A stretch of DNA of 64,000 bases from Apostichopus japonicus (GCF_037975245.1 NC_092577.1:29725398-29789397); one strand, 5' to 3'. Counted from the first letter of the stretch, positions 1 to 14,646 are shown. Numbers and translations are program-made. The notes: a model not told the origin generated them from the letters alone.

Positions 1-1638
1 ACTTTTCCGTTAGAAATCATACTAATGGGGGACGGGGGAACATTGAGGTTTGGAGGAACGACCAAAATATAAGATAATATAATATGGGGGGGGGGAGGTG
101 GTATAAAATGAGCGGAAAATAGGTTAGCGATTTTGAGGCAGCAAGATAATCATTGCCTTTACTACGCATATTGAGGGGGGGGGGGGGGGAAGACTTTGTT
201 AGTAGAACAATCAATAATGAATAATTCTAAGAAAAACAATTGTAAGAATGTAAATCTCTAACACGAAAGTGCTAATTATAAGACATGCAGAAGTTGGAAT
301 AAATTAATTTAGAAAATTTGAAATTGCAATTTTTGCTTTGCTTGAAAAAAAATATCCAAATTCATTTCCGGTAAATCTCTTATGGATGAATTAGAGGAGG
401 TCACCTCTCACTTTATATTATGAAATAGAAGCATACATTAATTAGAGACGTAGTAGACTCTTCACGTTCGTTTTGTATGAAAATTGTATCTCCCATTTCA
501 TTCACCCAATATGTTTAGAAATTGTTCTATGATGCTAATAGACTTTTTTGTTGTTTTGAGGTCGAATTGTATGCACTTTCTTCTCTTGAGAGAAAACACA
601 GATGGAGGATAAAAGAAGTTTAATCACCTTAGAAAAGAAAAATCTGCTTCTAAACTAAACATAAAAATAAAGATGAAAGATGAACAGATAAAGATAAAAG
701 ATGATTCGAAAACCATGCACCACATGTAAGAAAAACCAAACTGTGTTTACGATGCCCTTTGGTATCGTAAAACTGTTGGAAACTGACACATGTTTTCATT
801 ATATTTTTCGGGGCACTCTAGAAGCAGAAAAACTCTTTCATTATGGACAAGAAGACTACGTGAACAGCAGTATCTCCTGTAAGTTTACCGAGAAATTCAA
901 CGATGTTCCCCTTTTTTTTAACAATTAAATGCATCGCGATGACGTTTCAGGAATTCTGATTGAATCTCTTTCTTTTGTTATCCTTTAAGGAACGTTAGGG
1001 AGAAAACTCATTTGCAGTTGATATTGCTAATGAATATGTTAGATTTATTGAACTATATATGGGCTATGACGTACTCTGGTGAGAGTTTCGTTCCTGCGAA
1101 GTCGGAAGTAAAATCTTTGTGTGGGGGTGTTCCCTTTCAAACTATTTCCATTGCTTGCCGTATCGTTCCAGATACAAGAGGATGGGGTGCGGGGCAACGA
1201 AGGGAACGGAGGGGGGTGGGAGGGGGAGGTACAGACACGGATTAAACGTTTTGTCGGCATAATGTTATGGGGAAAAGACCCCCCCCAAAAAAAAAAAAAA
1301 TTCTTCCAATGTTAGATCTAATTTAATGAATTTTGAACACAAAATGAATTTTCAGGCTCAATTTGGCAGATTTTAATCAAAACTGGTCAATAAGAAACCT
1401 CCATAAAACTCTATTTTCGGAATTTCAGAATCAGGATCATTCAGATAATTGTACAAACAAATACAAATCCGTTTTCTTGATAAATGTATTTTGCACACCA
1501 GATGTGCAAACAATGTCAAATTTGTTTATAAATAGAAGCACTGTTTCTCCCAGGTATATGAATCTGAACACTGAAGGTCCCAAAACAAATGAGAGCCTTA
1601 GTTTATAACCTCGCTAGCCACTGGGTTAATCCATCCTT
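1..1638. other. No gene recognised; AT-rich with G runs
   Basis: Read on both strands. Only short open frames, several created by G or C homopolymers (about 80-100, 176-190 and 1195-1230). No splice-flanked coding exon, RNA gene or terminal inverted repeat was recognised. Confidence 0.5.
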
Positions 1639-1930
1639 GGGAGGGAGGGAGGGAGGGAGGGAGAGAGGGAGGGAGGGAGGGAGGGAGGGAGGGAGGGAGG
1701 GAGGGAGGGAGGGAGGGAGGGAGGGAGGGAGGGAGGGAGGGAGGGAGGGAGGGAGGGAGGGAGGGAGGGAGGGAGGGAGGGAGGGAGGGAGGGAGGGAGG
1801 GAGGGAGGGAGGGAGGGAGGGAGGGAGGGAGGGAGGGAGGGAGGGAGGGAGGGAGGGAGGGAGGGAGGGAGGGAGGGAGGGAGGGAGGGAGGGAGGGAGA
1901 GGGGGGAGGGAGAGGGGAGGAGGGGGAGGG
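1639..1930. repeat. (GGGA)n microsatellite
   Basis: An almost pure GGGA tetranucleotide array of about 65 units, with one GAGA interruption near 1661 and a decayed G-rich right edge. It forces long spurious open frames on both strands (Gly-Arg-Glu-Gly or Leu-Pro-Pro-Ser repeats). The G triplets could form G-quadruplexes on the + strand. Confidence 0.97.
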
Positions 1931-2257
1931 TGACCATATCATGCGGGTTATAAATCAGTTGCATGCGGTCTCTCCATATATCATTGAGTGAAAACTTCCT
2001 TCGAAAAATGTCGGTACTTTTCAATGTTTACATCATTTCTCCGTTCACCAACAATTCCTTCTCATCTTATATATAGCGATATAGTTGTTCTAGTTTAGAA
2101 ACTAATATCAAGGCCTACCTTACAGCAATGTTCAATAGTAACCCGTATCATAGGAACGGGTAATATATTTTGGAAGCCTGTAATGGATGTTATTGTTCAT
2201 TTTGTGCACGCCGAATGCGCAGGCGTCGGAACCTATGCCTTCAAGATGGCGTTCTTT

Positions 2258-2412
<155 letters not shown>

Positions 2413-2460
2413 CATACGCATGCACAGGTAGCTAGTTTTAAACTTGTTATCTTGAAAGAA

Positions 2461-3006
2461 TATTCCAGGTCAAAATGTCTTTTTGATATGTTAAGGAGGA
2501 ACATAATCTAAGCATTCTGGTGAAATTTGCATTCAATTCCTATGTACCGTTTTTGAGATATTGACAGTTGAAGTTGCCACCTTTCGTATACCCAAATGTG
2601 CATTTAGAGCAAACAGGTGTGAAGGTTACTGTTACACACTGATAAATAATGCTTTGTTTTCCTTTAAAATTTAGGTCTAATTTTATACTCCACAATTGGA
2701 TGCATCCATAATGTGAATGTACCATATAGGTATTGGTATCTTATAAACTTCACACCCCCTTTAGACAAACTAGTAACACCATCCAATCTAAGGTCAAATC
2801 AATAGACTGCAAAATAAAGAAAAAAACAAAACATTATTTGTCAGTGTACAATAATAACATCACACCTGTTTGCTTCAAGTTCACTTTTGGTAGAATATCA
2901 GATAATCAGTTAATATCTCAAAAATAGGAATTGAATGCAAATTTCACTAGAATGCTTAGATTATGTCCCTCTGTAACATATCAAAAAGAAATTGTGACAT
3001 GGACTA
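2461..3006. mobile_element. Foldback (long inverted repeat) element
   Basis: The left half (2461 to about 2735) returns as its reverse complement in the right half (about 2740-3006). Matching landmarks include CTTTTTGATATGTTA, ACATAATCTAAGCATTCT, TTTGCATTCAATTCCTAT and GCAAACAGGTGTGA. The arms are about 265 bp and visibly diverged, by eye 75-85% identical. The outer ends read TCCAGGTCA and, in reverse complement, TCCATGTCA. No clear target-site duplication is seen. The structure is that of a foldback MITE; the superfamily is not identified. Confidence 0.7.
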
Positions 3007-4559
3007 TTCAGTAGATTGCGGCTTTCGAATATTTTTTTTAAAAGCTTTGTATAAGGCAAAGCAACTTTTACTTTTAAACCCTGGTGATTCTTCACTCCTT
3101 TTTTAAGTTGGATTTCTCACATTAGACCTGCAGGGGATGTAGTTTTTTCTTATTTTTTTTTAAATTATTTATTCCAGTATAAATATAATTTAATAAATAG
3201 GATAAGAAGTACATAAAGGAAACATATAATTACAGTAATTAGTTAGAGGACAAATTTGCAAATATTAAAGTATACTAAAGATATCAATTTTGAATATTGA
3301 ATATTAAAATACTTCAGATGATTATAACAAGGGTTCTAAAACTCCATTATGGGTAAATAGTGTAAATGAAGGAATTTCTAAAAAGTTTGATTCTAAAACT
3401 TGAAGTGAATTGAGGAATTTTCTTAAATTGTATTTTGTATTATTGCACTGCAGAGAGGTTATAGTTCACAATGTAAAGAGGGTGATCTTCGCATGCAAGT
3501 ATATTTTTGGCAAGTCTAACAAATATCTATTTTTAGTTCATTAGTCATTGGTTTATACTACAAAAGAGCGTTATGCATCATTGGACGTGTGTGCATCTAA
3601 TTTCCAAGTTGACGGAATGTCACCTTTATTTGAACTTATACTTATATAAACAGGTTCATTACGATACAAAGAACAATGGTGTGAGGCTTTAGTGTTTTAT
3701 CTTAGATAAATCCTAGCTGCTATTGTTGCTCGAAGCTAATGGGTACTAGCAATCGATAATATCGTTCCAGGTGGTCCAAGTTATTGTTTCCTAGCAATAC
3801 GCTGGTATGTATTATATACAATGATTGTTAGACTATATATGTTAGCTTTGCAAAATACCATTCTGCGATATTGTGTTTGTTTGCCCCACAAAATATGACC
3901 GATTGCCGCTGAAATTATGCCTTATATGGAGTTTTACAGCAGGGTCAGAAGAGTTTATAGAGTAACTAGAATGAGTTGGCATTTAAAAAAGAAAAAGAAA
4001 AGAGAATTGATATTTCAATCCATTAGCATACTTTCTTCCGAAGAAGATCGTGTTAATACATCAAAACTTAAATTCTCTTCAATTTCTGCAATAGTATTTT
4101 ATACTAATCGGCTTTCCATAGAAGGGGTGGGGTCGCTGCTAAGTGAAAAAACCTTTATTAAACATGCGAAGCAAACATGTACATGGCAGTTTTTAGTTCG
4201 ATTTCAGATATCCATAGGTGAACGATCTTATACTTCTTTGATTTTATTTTCATAGAATAAATTATTCAGATATATACGAGATTCATTTGAAATTGATTTC
4301 GTTATTAGAAGTTACGTATCATATCATCACGATTGTGTTTATATAGAGAAAAGTCACGGCTCGACCAAGAAATCCTACTCAAATAGCACAAAGTAGACAC
4401 GCTTTATACACCCTCGGACATCCAAGATATAACTTATCACCATAGCAACGCAGTTGTTTTAACAATTTTGGTCATTGTGATCCATTATGGTTCATAAAAT
4501 ATGTATTCTTATGTTTACCATCAACTATGAGGTATATTATAGGTAATTACAGGCCAAAA
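3007..4559. other. No gene recognised
   Basis: AT-rich unique-looking sequence. A 112-codon open frame at 3917-4255 has lysine-rich low complexity, no domain and no splice context that I can defend, so it is not called. Confidence 0.45.
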
Positions 4560-4915
4560 AAAGTTCAGTGTGCGTTCGGTGTTTGTTCAGTGTGTGTTCG
4601 TTGTGTGATCGATGTGCGTTCGGTGTGCGTTCGGTGTGCGTTCGGTGTGTATTCAGTGTGCGTTCGGTGTGTTTTCAGTGTGCGTTCGGTGTTTGTTCAG
4701 TGTGTGTTCGGTGTGTATTCAGTGTGCGTTCGGTGTGTTTTCAGTGTGCGTTCGGTGTTTGTTCAGTGTGTGTTCGGTGTGTATTCAGTGTGTGTTCGGT
4801 GTGCGTTCAGTGTGTATTCAGTGTGTGTTCGGTGTTTGTTCAGTGTGCGGTCAATGTGTGTTCAATTAGGGTTCAATGTGTGTTCAGTGTGTGTTCAGTG
4901 TGCGTTCAGTGTGTA
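4560..4915. repeat. 11-bp minisatellite with 66-bp higher-order repeat
   Basis: About 32 units of consensus GGTGTGCGTTC, with variant positions (GTATT, GTTTT, TTTGT, and G or A at the joint). From about 4646, six consecutive variants form a 66-bp block that repeats at least twice in the same order, so there is higher-order structure. The 11-bp unit has no stop in any + frame, so all three + frames are open and translate as Cys-Val-Arg/Phe-Ser-Val repeats. I regard these ORFs as artefacts. Confidence 0.9.
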
Positions 4916-6816
4916 AGATGGTCAGCTCTTACATAAAGTTTTCTTTTGTACCATAGTTTTACTTGTTTATCTGTACTGTACAGTGCTCACTGTATAGAGG
5001 GCTATGCATTTGTACAGTGTGTGTATTTGTATGTTGCTTGTGGTGGTAAAAGGAGGGGGATTAAGATCTCTCCTTCTGGGTTGCTAAGCAACTATCTTTG
5101 TTCTTCCTGGAAATTAGCCCTCACAGGAAATGGGGTCTGAGTATACTGTATATATTATAGGAACAAAGGAGTTTTGTGAGGGTATAGGGAGTCAGGCAGT
5201 TGGCCACAAGTATTGGAGCAAGACAGTTGCAAAAGAGAAGATATATATAGTTTTAATTGCTGGATAGTTTGTTTTAAACCTTAATTTACAAATCAAGTTA
5301 CTGTAGTCCTTATTATTTTATGGAAGGAGTCATATTCTACTGACAGTCTGGGACATTATTTACTATAAAGAATATTATTTACTTAAGAGGATATAATTTT
5401 ACCATAAAGGATATTCCGGGACACCACTTGTTATAACTGACATTATTTTACCACAAAGGATATACACATTATTTTACTGGAGGATAGCCTGGGACTCTAT
5501 TGCTTATTAATTAAAGGATACTATTTTGTTGGGATCAGACATTCATTATACCATTATCTGTTCAACTCTATACTGAAGTCTTGGAATATCTGATGTCGTG
5601 GAAGACCTGTATCTGATGTCACCAGCACGCCAACTCACCAGAACGGATTTATAAATTAAGTGTATTTACTTTACTTTTGGGTGCGCACCTCACTACTGTA
5701 AGTTGTTTTATTTAATTCTTTGACTGGGCCCAGATCAGCTGTACTGTATATTGCTTGTTATTCATAATTATAATTTCTTTTGATCCAATCCAGTTGAGTT
5801 TTCTATTTTTTTTTATGTGTCTTGCTCTGTGTTTGGTCTTCACACCAAACCCAGAGTTCTCTGATCAAGAAAAACATTTATTTTCAGTGGCAAACATCCT
5901 TACAAGTGTATGCTCAGTGTGCGGTCAATGTGGGCTCAATTGTGTAAAATCAATCCACCAATCAAACCGAAGGTAGTTGATATGTTTGTACATTTGCATA
6001 AGAAGCAATAGATGGTTGAGATTCATAATTTACATTACAGAAGCAATTGCCACGTAATTAATTCAAGTAATCAGTACATTTCATTTTATGTGAATTGTTT
6101 ACATTATTATTAGCATCAACAACTATTTTTTTTATATGTTGTAGACAGTTCAAAACTATTGCTATCTGTCCAAGTTTTTTTTCCAAGAAACTTTTATTTT
6201 TTGTTGTTGAGAAAACATCCCTTTAAACAGCTGAGGTTCATCTATTCAAGTGACTGAAATGTCATCAAAGTGTGTTCTGTGACTTCTGTTATAATATGAA
6301 ATAAAAAAAGACTCGGCTTTGTAGAGTTATTATTAAGTTATTAATTCTTTAAACAATGGATTTTAACATTAACATTCGAAGTGTTGCAAACATTTCTCAT
6401 TATTACCCAGAATGAACATCTATATAACTGAAAATGTAAGGTTCTCACATCTTTTAGGTCATCTTTTGGGTCTTTTTTTGTTTTTGTTTTACTTTTGACA
6501 GGATAAACTTATAGACTCAGAGCCTTATGTATATCCGTGCTCTATAACGCCAGCCTAAACTTACCGGGATTCCATGATCTACACGAAAAGAGAAAATCAT
6601 TCGCATTGACGCCATCATTGCGATTATACAAATAATCACAGGAAGTCCCTTCCCTGGATTGATCAGTACAATATAACCTTATAAGGTAAATTGGTCCTAA
6701 AATCGGAAGTGACGCCCTCTCCCCGTTATATAAGGACAACATCGCTCTTTTTCTTAATATGGTGGTATTCGCTAATATAGTGTATGTAGCGTGCATTTTC
6801 CAAATCCGTTTATTCT
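4916..6816. other. No gene; relic of the 11-bp minisatellite near 5.9 kb
   Basis: At 5908-5943 the motifs GCTCAGTGTGCGGTCAATGT and GGGCTCAATTGTG match the right edge of the array at 4846-4880. This suggests the array was once longer or duplicated and then split by about 1 kb of other DNA. Around 5330-5520, phrases of the type ATTTTACCAYAAAGGATAT recur loosely. No coding gene was recognised. Confidence 0.5.
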
Positions 6817-7850
6817 CTGTCCTAATGCCGCGGTTTGGGCCGCGGAAGCGCTACGGTTGGGAACCGTAGCACAACAGCCGTATTTTTGGTCGCGGATTTA
6901 CACGTTCTACGGTTGCACTGAGGTGTGGCTACGGCCTCTACGGAAGAGTAACGGATGTAGTGAGGAAATGCTACGGAATGGCTGCAGAATGTCACGGTTA
7001 TGTGACAGTCTCACAACGGTTGTGCTACGGCATCAACGGAAGCGCTACGGGCAAGCTACGGGCACGCTACGGTGGCTACGGATGAGCTACGGTCACATGG
7101 TCTATGGGATGATGATAGGACATTTATTCCACTTGTATAGATACTATTATAGGCACAGTCACTTAGGTCTACGTTGTTGTTATTCACACCTACACATTCA
7201 CCCCACGAAGCCAAATCTACATCATGTCCCGGAACCTTTCGTTTTGGCTGACATCATTGTGTAGTGCGCCGAGTCTCCGCGTGGAAAGGCGATTGACTAG
7301 CTATTTAATACAGGCAATGTCATGTTGGCAACGTGGTAGCATGCAAAAACATGTGTGCAGTGTGTAAGACCGTAGCATAACCGTACTGTAGATACCGTGG
7401 TACAACCGTAGCATATCCGAAACATATCAGAAACAGCCGCAGCGTACCTGTAGTATAACCACAGTCCGCAGGTACCAAGACACTGTCGTAGCATATCCGT
7501 GGTATATTCGTAGCACATCCGTGGTACGACTGTAGCATATCAGTAGCTTGCCCGTAGTGCATTCCTGGCTACGGTCAATGGCGGAAATGCTACGGTTGTG
7601 CTACGGTCGCCACGATTGTGATAAGGCAAGCTACGGTTGGGCTACGGTTGCCCGCGGCAAGCGGTGGAAGAAATTTAAGTTTTGAACATTTCAAAATTCG
7701 GGCTGCGCCGGGAAGAAACGAGGCTACGGAAGCGCTACGGTCCACCACGGACTATCACGGTTTTGCTACGGGTTCGTTACGGATGTACTACGGATAGTCG
7801 CGGAAGAGAACCGTAACGCATCCGCGGCCCAACCCGCAGAAGTGTGACAG
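6817..7850. mobile_element. Candidate DNA transposon with GCTACGG-rich interior
   Basis: The ends form an imperfect inverted repeat. The left end starts CTGTC at 6817 and carries TTGGGCCGCGGAAGCG at about 6834-6849; the reverse complement of the right end starts CTGTC at 7850 and carries TTGGGCCGCGGATGCG. About 22 of the first 29 positions match. The interior is packed with GCTACGG motifs, direct at about 6848-7090 and 7580-7800 and reversed (CCGTAGC) at about 7370-7560, plus the hairpin GCTACGGTTGGGAACCGTAGC (9-bp arms). It is more GC-rich than its flanks. No target-site duplication is seen and the superfamily is unknown. The 157-codon open frame at 6791-7264 follows the repeat motif and is not called. 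Confidence 0.55.
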
Positions 7851-10800
7851 GGTCATCAGGAAGTTACGTGAATTACGTTCATATGTTTGTATAAGTGATA
7901 CAGAGGGAATGGGGACGAGGGCTGGAGAGGGGGTGGGAGGACGGGGAGGGGGGAAGGAAGCAGGTAGATGAGACAGCGAGGTGGAATGAGAGTGATTGCA
8001 GAGACAGGAGTTTTAAAACCTTCGTTCTATGATGTCCTCTCCCTCCCTACTCTCCCCACCCCCCCCCCACCCTAGCTGTTTGGCAACTTTCTGCCCCTCT
8101 CCATTTCCTTACACTATGTAAAATGATGATGATTACATCGCAGTTTGCAGGAAAATGACATATGTTCTTGATACCTGGATGAACTTAAAAACAATCACTT
8201 TATAGTTTTTTATTCTTACCTTCCTCCCTTTTTTCCTTCCTATAATAAGCTATTATTTTTTTTCTCTTTCTTGCTTTGTTTTTTGGTATACTATTCAGGA
8301 AGTTGTTCGGTTAATTCTAAGAAAATAACACATGTCGATTACTGAGCTGTCATTTTTTTTAATTCGTAATAAACACTTTTAAATTTAATAAACGTATTTT
8401 GAAATGTGTTGCTAACCATGGGATTCCTTGTATATAGGGTAAAATTTAATAACAATGTAAAAAAGCTCATTATAAATATACTTCAGTATGTTATAATGAT
8501 CTCGTTCACCGCGGGTCCTCGCCATCATAGACATCTCAAATTAATCCCTTAGAAATCTCAAATTTATCCCTAAGAAACATCTTCAAAGTAGAGCGCAACA
8601 GTTGACAATTAGACTCTGTAGATATTAAGTGGTCGACAGTTTCGCGGTTCCCATATTAATTCCATTTTGTAATTATTTGCCAATTTTGATCTTCTCGTGT
8701 TACCCTCTTTTTCTAATCGTCATGCTTTAGGCATAGCTGTGTGTGTGTGTTTTTTTTTTTCTTTCTTGAAGTGTTTTCGGAGGAACGTTTTAACATGATT
8801 TACTAAAAATCTTATCGATTCATGAAGCTAAATAGCATTAAAGGTACACAACATGCATGTACACGATTCTTATGGATTCTTTATCACTTAAATCTGGTAA
8901 AGGTGATGACCATTTCATCTGTTTAAATCCGATGTGTGTGTTTGCATGTCTTTAATATACATGCATGTGTTACAATTACCATGCACCATGTATCTGAGAC
9001 GGAATTACAGACAAAGCAAAATCCTTTGCATAACGATATGACTGGACGAACTGGAGAAGGAATGCGATGCGGATGAAATCAACAATGGTACCCCCCCCTT
9101 AGCCCCCTTAGCCCCCAACCACACAATAGCTGTTGTTCACCATAGTCGCCCGGCCGTCAGCTGTGAGAAACGCACCTCCTGTTTTACCAGTAAAACCATG
9201 CATGTTAATGGTTTAACACGCGTTATCGTTTTACTAACATATGTCGGCTTTAACCCATAAAAACCATGAAAATCTGGAGCAACCTGAAATAATTCAAAGT
9301 TTGTCAGGAATAGAATACACGGCCACATAGTAAAACTATGTAATAATAATAAAATTAATAATGACGATGACGATGACGATAATAATATTGTTAGCAACTA
9401 TAATTTGTTTAATGAATATTCATCGGATGGAATTTAAATATTATAGTTAACTAAGTGACGTTGAATATGAAGTGATGTAAAGATTTGAAACTTTGTAAAA
9501 AGTTGATTTTGTAAACACAAATTTACCAGAAAGTTTTAATTAAACTAATGTTTCTGCGTATTTTATTTTCTCCCTTTTCTGCATGCCTTCTCTTTTAGAA
9601 TTTAGACTACAAAAATGTGTTTTTTTGCTTGACGCTTTAAGGAACAAATTTTGCTAATCTTAACGGAAGTAGAATTATACAGCTGAAAATCCTTAAAATT
9701 CATTTTTTTTGTCTTCCGGTTAATTCCTTCGATGACTTTTTGGATATTGAAAGTGCAATTTAAAACCCTGACCTACTTGTCATTTATTTTTCAGCACTTT
9801 TAATAGTTATAGAAAATTGATATTCGTATAGAGAATGCTTCCGGCGGTTAAACTTTGTTCCCGTTTATCGAAAATAATAAATGATATAATATGTCACTGG
9901 GAGAAATGATTTCCATCGTTACATCAAATAATTACTCAAAATGTCTATTTTCCGACAAACTGAGCAAGATTTTATGACTCTCTGTTCTTTTACGACATTT
10001 TTTCCTTCTGTTCATACCCAACAGACAGACTTATCATACGGGTATGGCAAGCCATGTGGGACAAACACTGCATAATATATCCGCGTATTAATTCGAACAT
10101 ATATGTGTTGTAGCCTACATGTGTAAAGTTTCGCTTTTTGAAGCGATCTCGCGAGCCCGCCAAAACATTTATCGTTGGTATATGTACACAGCAAGAGCGG
10201 AAATGTATTTTTCGTGTATATTCGTGTAGACAATCGGCCGTGACCCATCCATTCCCAATAATACATATACCTGTTCTGCGATACATTAATGAGTAGATTA
10301 GAACAGAAATCGAAAACGAGTTATCAGTCACTTCCATTATTTCCCCCCAAATTGATACAAGTAAATATATGGTCACAAATATACTCTCATTTTAGCAAAA
10401 CTTTAAAGGTGCGGAAGAGGTGAGGTGGTAGAGAGCGGGGGAGGGGTCGGTTTGGCGACGGGGGGGGGGTAAATTATGAGAATCAGTTAAGAAACTCACA
10501 ATATGCAGAATGAAGTTTCATGTCAAACTCGTCAAAACAATAAACAGAAAGCTATACATATTTGGTGAGCAACTACTTTCGTTACATCTTAAACTTCACA
10601 GTATTCGAAAGTCACGTAAGTTATTGCCTCTATTGGCATCAATCCACGCAGATGAGGCACATGTGACACATTTGGCACGAGGTTCAATGGATACAAATCA
10701 ACCGAATTATATGTACAATAACATTCAACGGCAACTACACATATAATATTTAATAAACACACCTTGTTTTTATCAAGTTCAGCATCGTAAATCATCTAAA

Positions 10801-10885
10801 TGTTTTGTCCCGTAAGGAAGGTGGTAATTCCACTGTAGGCAAACTGTATACAAACATATATACATACATACATACAAACATATAC
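7851..10885. other. No gene recognised
   Basis: Purine-rich, then AT-rich, sequence with homopolymers. The longest open frame (9990-10376, minus, 128 codons) has no recognisable domain or splice context. Confidence 0.45.
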
Positions 10886-11777
<892 letters not shown>

Positions 11778-13319
11778 ATATGCGTTTAGAATCCTCATAT
11801 ATCTTCAGATTATAACCAGCAGACCTCGTTTATCAATTACTCCTTTTTTTCCTCCGTTGCGGAGATTCAGTTTCTTCGATCTCCGACATAATACAGGTTG
11901 TATTTCTTCGAAGACACATAAAATGATAAAAAAAAAGAAAAAAGTCTTACACAATTTGATATTTTAATGGCCTTTCGTGTTAGCTTGTTTATTTATTCGA
12001 CTCTGCGTCTGCAGTTTTAGGTATCGTAAGGAAAACATTACTCATAAATTTTAAATTTACTCGTTTGACATGTGATGCAAAAATCTGATTTTGGGCAATG
12101 GAAGAAGATCTTTTCAACGAGCCTATAAGGCAACTATAAGACGAGGACACATATGATACGGAGAAGTGGTGGGGAGGGGGGGGGAGGGGGGTTTAGGGGC
12201 TAATGGCTGGATTTATTTTCCTCGTCTCTAACCCAAAGAGAAAATGTTAACCAGCTTGACATATACAACTTACTTATAAACAAAGTTATCTGTTCAAGAG
12301 TAAAAGAAAAATCAATTTTACACTTTTGCGAGACTACTCTCACAAAAACAACAAAGGGTTCTACATGAAATATTTGGAAGTTCAATTAATACTACAACAA
12401 ACCCTTCTTCTGACGTTTATAAGAAATAAGAGTAGCTAATAGTAAGTCATTACGCGATACATTGTTGTGAAATGTTGCAAATGCACCACCCAATAACTCT
12501 CAGACGGTTTTAGATGATTAACATTTGGCGTTCAATGCACTTATTCGTATACGTGCGTTTTAGACAATGTTAACAACCTGTTTACTACCTGTTTAAATAG
12601 CGCCATATACTTCCGATTTCTAGACAAAACATTATAACTGTCACCAATTATTTCCGGGATACATGTATGTTCGGTGATTTTGAACACGGTTTTGTTTCCC
12701 CTTTATTTCTCGCTGTTCGGGAGCAAAGAAAACCAAAATGTGTCTAGGCCTAAATATTGAGGTTAATCTAGTACTGAAAACTAATCAAGTGTATCATGGG
12801 GGAGTGGGTGGTGTATTTTATAGGCACTGATCACCCAATCCTTGACCGAGAGGTGTTCATCTGCCATCTGGATGCCCGAACTGTTCTGAATCTCTGGATG
12901 CTTTCAGTTTAGGTCATGTATAGTGCACACCTCCCACCGCACTGCTTAGGTGTGCTTCTGGGGTGAGGGGGCCAGCAGCCCCCACCCGTCAGTAGTTCCT
13001 AAGCTGCTGTGAACCACTGATTGTCCCATGTTGATTTATTTTATAGTGCCTCACAGCCTATATTAGCTCTTGACTTATGTCAATCTTCATGGGCTATTGT
13101 TCACTCTAGCTTTTATAAAAAAAAAACCTACCTTGTCCTCAATAAACTACCCTGCCTGCCTAACCCCACCCCCCCCCCTCCACCTGGCTAAGCCAATGAA
13201 TTTTCAATTAAGACAACTATGATGATATGATCATATTTAACGATAAGTTTCCTCCTGTCTGCAGGGTTAATTAAAACGACTGGTAACATAATTATATATG
13301 CGCTCATCAACTAAGCTTG
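11778..13319. other. No gene recognised
   Basis: No coding exon identified. The stretch 12830-13170 is less AT-rich than its flanks and ends in an A run followed by CAATAAA, which would fit a retroposed fragment, but I cannot name it. Confidence 0.4.
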
Positions 13320-13568
13320 TTAAAGGTATAGACCACTAAATTATAGCACGCTATTGTTGCTAGAGGTTTTCAGAAAGGACTTTCCTGGAGGTCTTTACTC
13401 TCCAAATTGCCTCTCTCAGACATTTGTAAGGAACACACAATGATGACTGAATGTCCCAGTGATGAAAATTTCCTCAAAGGTCGAAGTGAAAACCAAAAAA
13501 GAATTTTGACCAAAGGTGACCATATTTGAATATCTAGCATATTTGGGGCCAATACAGCATACCTTTAA
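13320..13568. mobile_element. Short MITE with TTAAAGGTAT ends
   Basis: The 249-bp segment begins TTAAAGGTAT (13320-13329) and ends with its exact reverse complement ATACCTTTAA (13559-13568). The outermost TTAA could be a target-site duplication (piggyBac-like) or part of the inverted repeat. There is no coding capacity. Confidence is limited because the inverted repeat is only 10 bp. Confidence 0.5.
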
Positions 13569-14646
13569 ATTGCCATAATCATGAGAGTGATGCCATGCTA
13601 TAGTATCACGTGATGTGCTTTCAATTCTCGTGAAATGACGTCATCAAAGGAATTGATTTTCACGAGTCACACAAATGATGAAGTATATATGTCATATTCA
13701 CAAGCGTAAGATAAAACGACTGCTTCAACCATGCATGCAGCTCAGCACAACATCTACAATCGATGAGGCTTTTTCCCCTCCTGATATTAAGAAAAATACC
13801 AAGTTTTGCAATGTTTAAAAACCAAAAAAAACCTGTCCTGGTCAACTCGTTATTTCGGATCGTGATTTTTAACATGTACCCTCCTTTATTCCGTGACGTG
13901 AAAGAACGATCGATCTGGTTCTAGTTAAAATCTTTCCATCATATTTTGCGGGGGGGGGGGGGGGTGGCTAGTAGAATTTTGAGTGATGATAAGATGACAG
14001 GACTCACGTAAGCAAGAAAGTAATACTTGGAAAATGGCTGTCTTCGGAGGGTGACATTACCCGAGAGAAATAATGGATTTGTTTCTTATATTAAGTCAAA
14101 AACAACAATAATAATAATATCAGATATGACCAATTCCGGGAAGAGAGAGTAATCAAACACGTGAGTTTACGTATTGATGCTGTAAGTCTTGTTTTGGGGT
14201 AAATGATATCCGTTTCTTAATTTCTTTCTCCATTTTGGAGGGTTTGCATGGGTTCGAAGAAACTTGATACGTGATCTAGGTACGTGCGAATCATGAATGA
14301 TATATGCTATTCTGTTTTGTGTGACAAGGGAGGCCGTCTGGTATAACTGCATCCAGATTAGTTAAAGCAGCATTTTGCGTCCTTTTCTATGATATTTCTC
14401 AACCTCACTGACTCCACTATGCCATAACGACATACATAACTAGCTTTTCTATTTAAATCTTACTTCAAATGGTGGCATAAAAGTCGAAAAATTTGCAACT
14501 TTCAACTTTGTTTTTCTCCAAGATATTTTCCGTTGGGATCCCAATAAACCTCGCCCATAATATGAATATTTAAACACTAGAACGTCATTGACCAATACGT
14601 AAGACAACACCATGCTTGATTTGTGTACAGTCTATATGGCAGTTGT
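13569..14646. other. No gene recognised
   Basis: AT-rich sequence including a G homopolymer near 13950. Contains one TGACGTCA palindrome (13636-13643). Confidence 0.45.

Noticed and set aside
4527-4936. Cys-Val-Arg-rich open frames in three frames
   Set aside because: They arise from an 11-bp minisatellite without stops in any forward frame; no signal peptide or splice context.
6791-7264. 157-codon open frame
   Set aside because: It follows the GCTACGG repeat, with no recognisable domain and no splice context.
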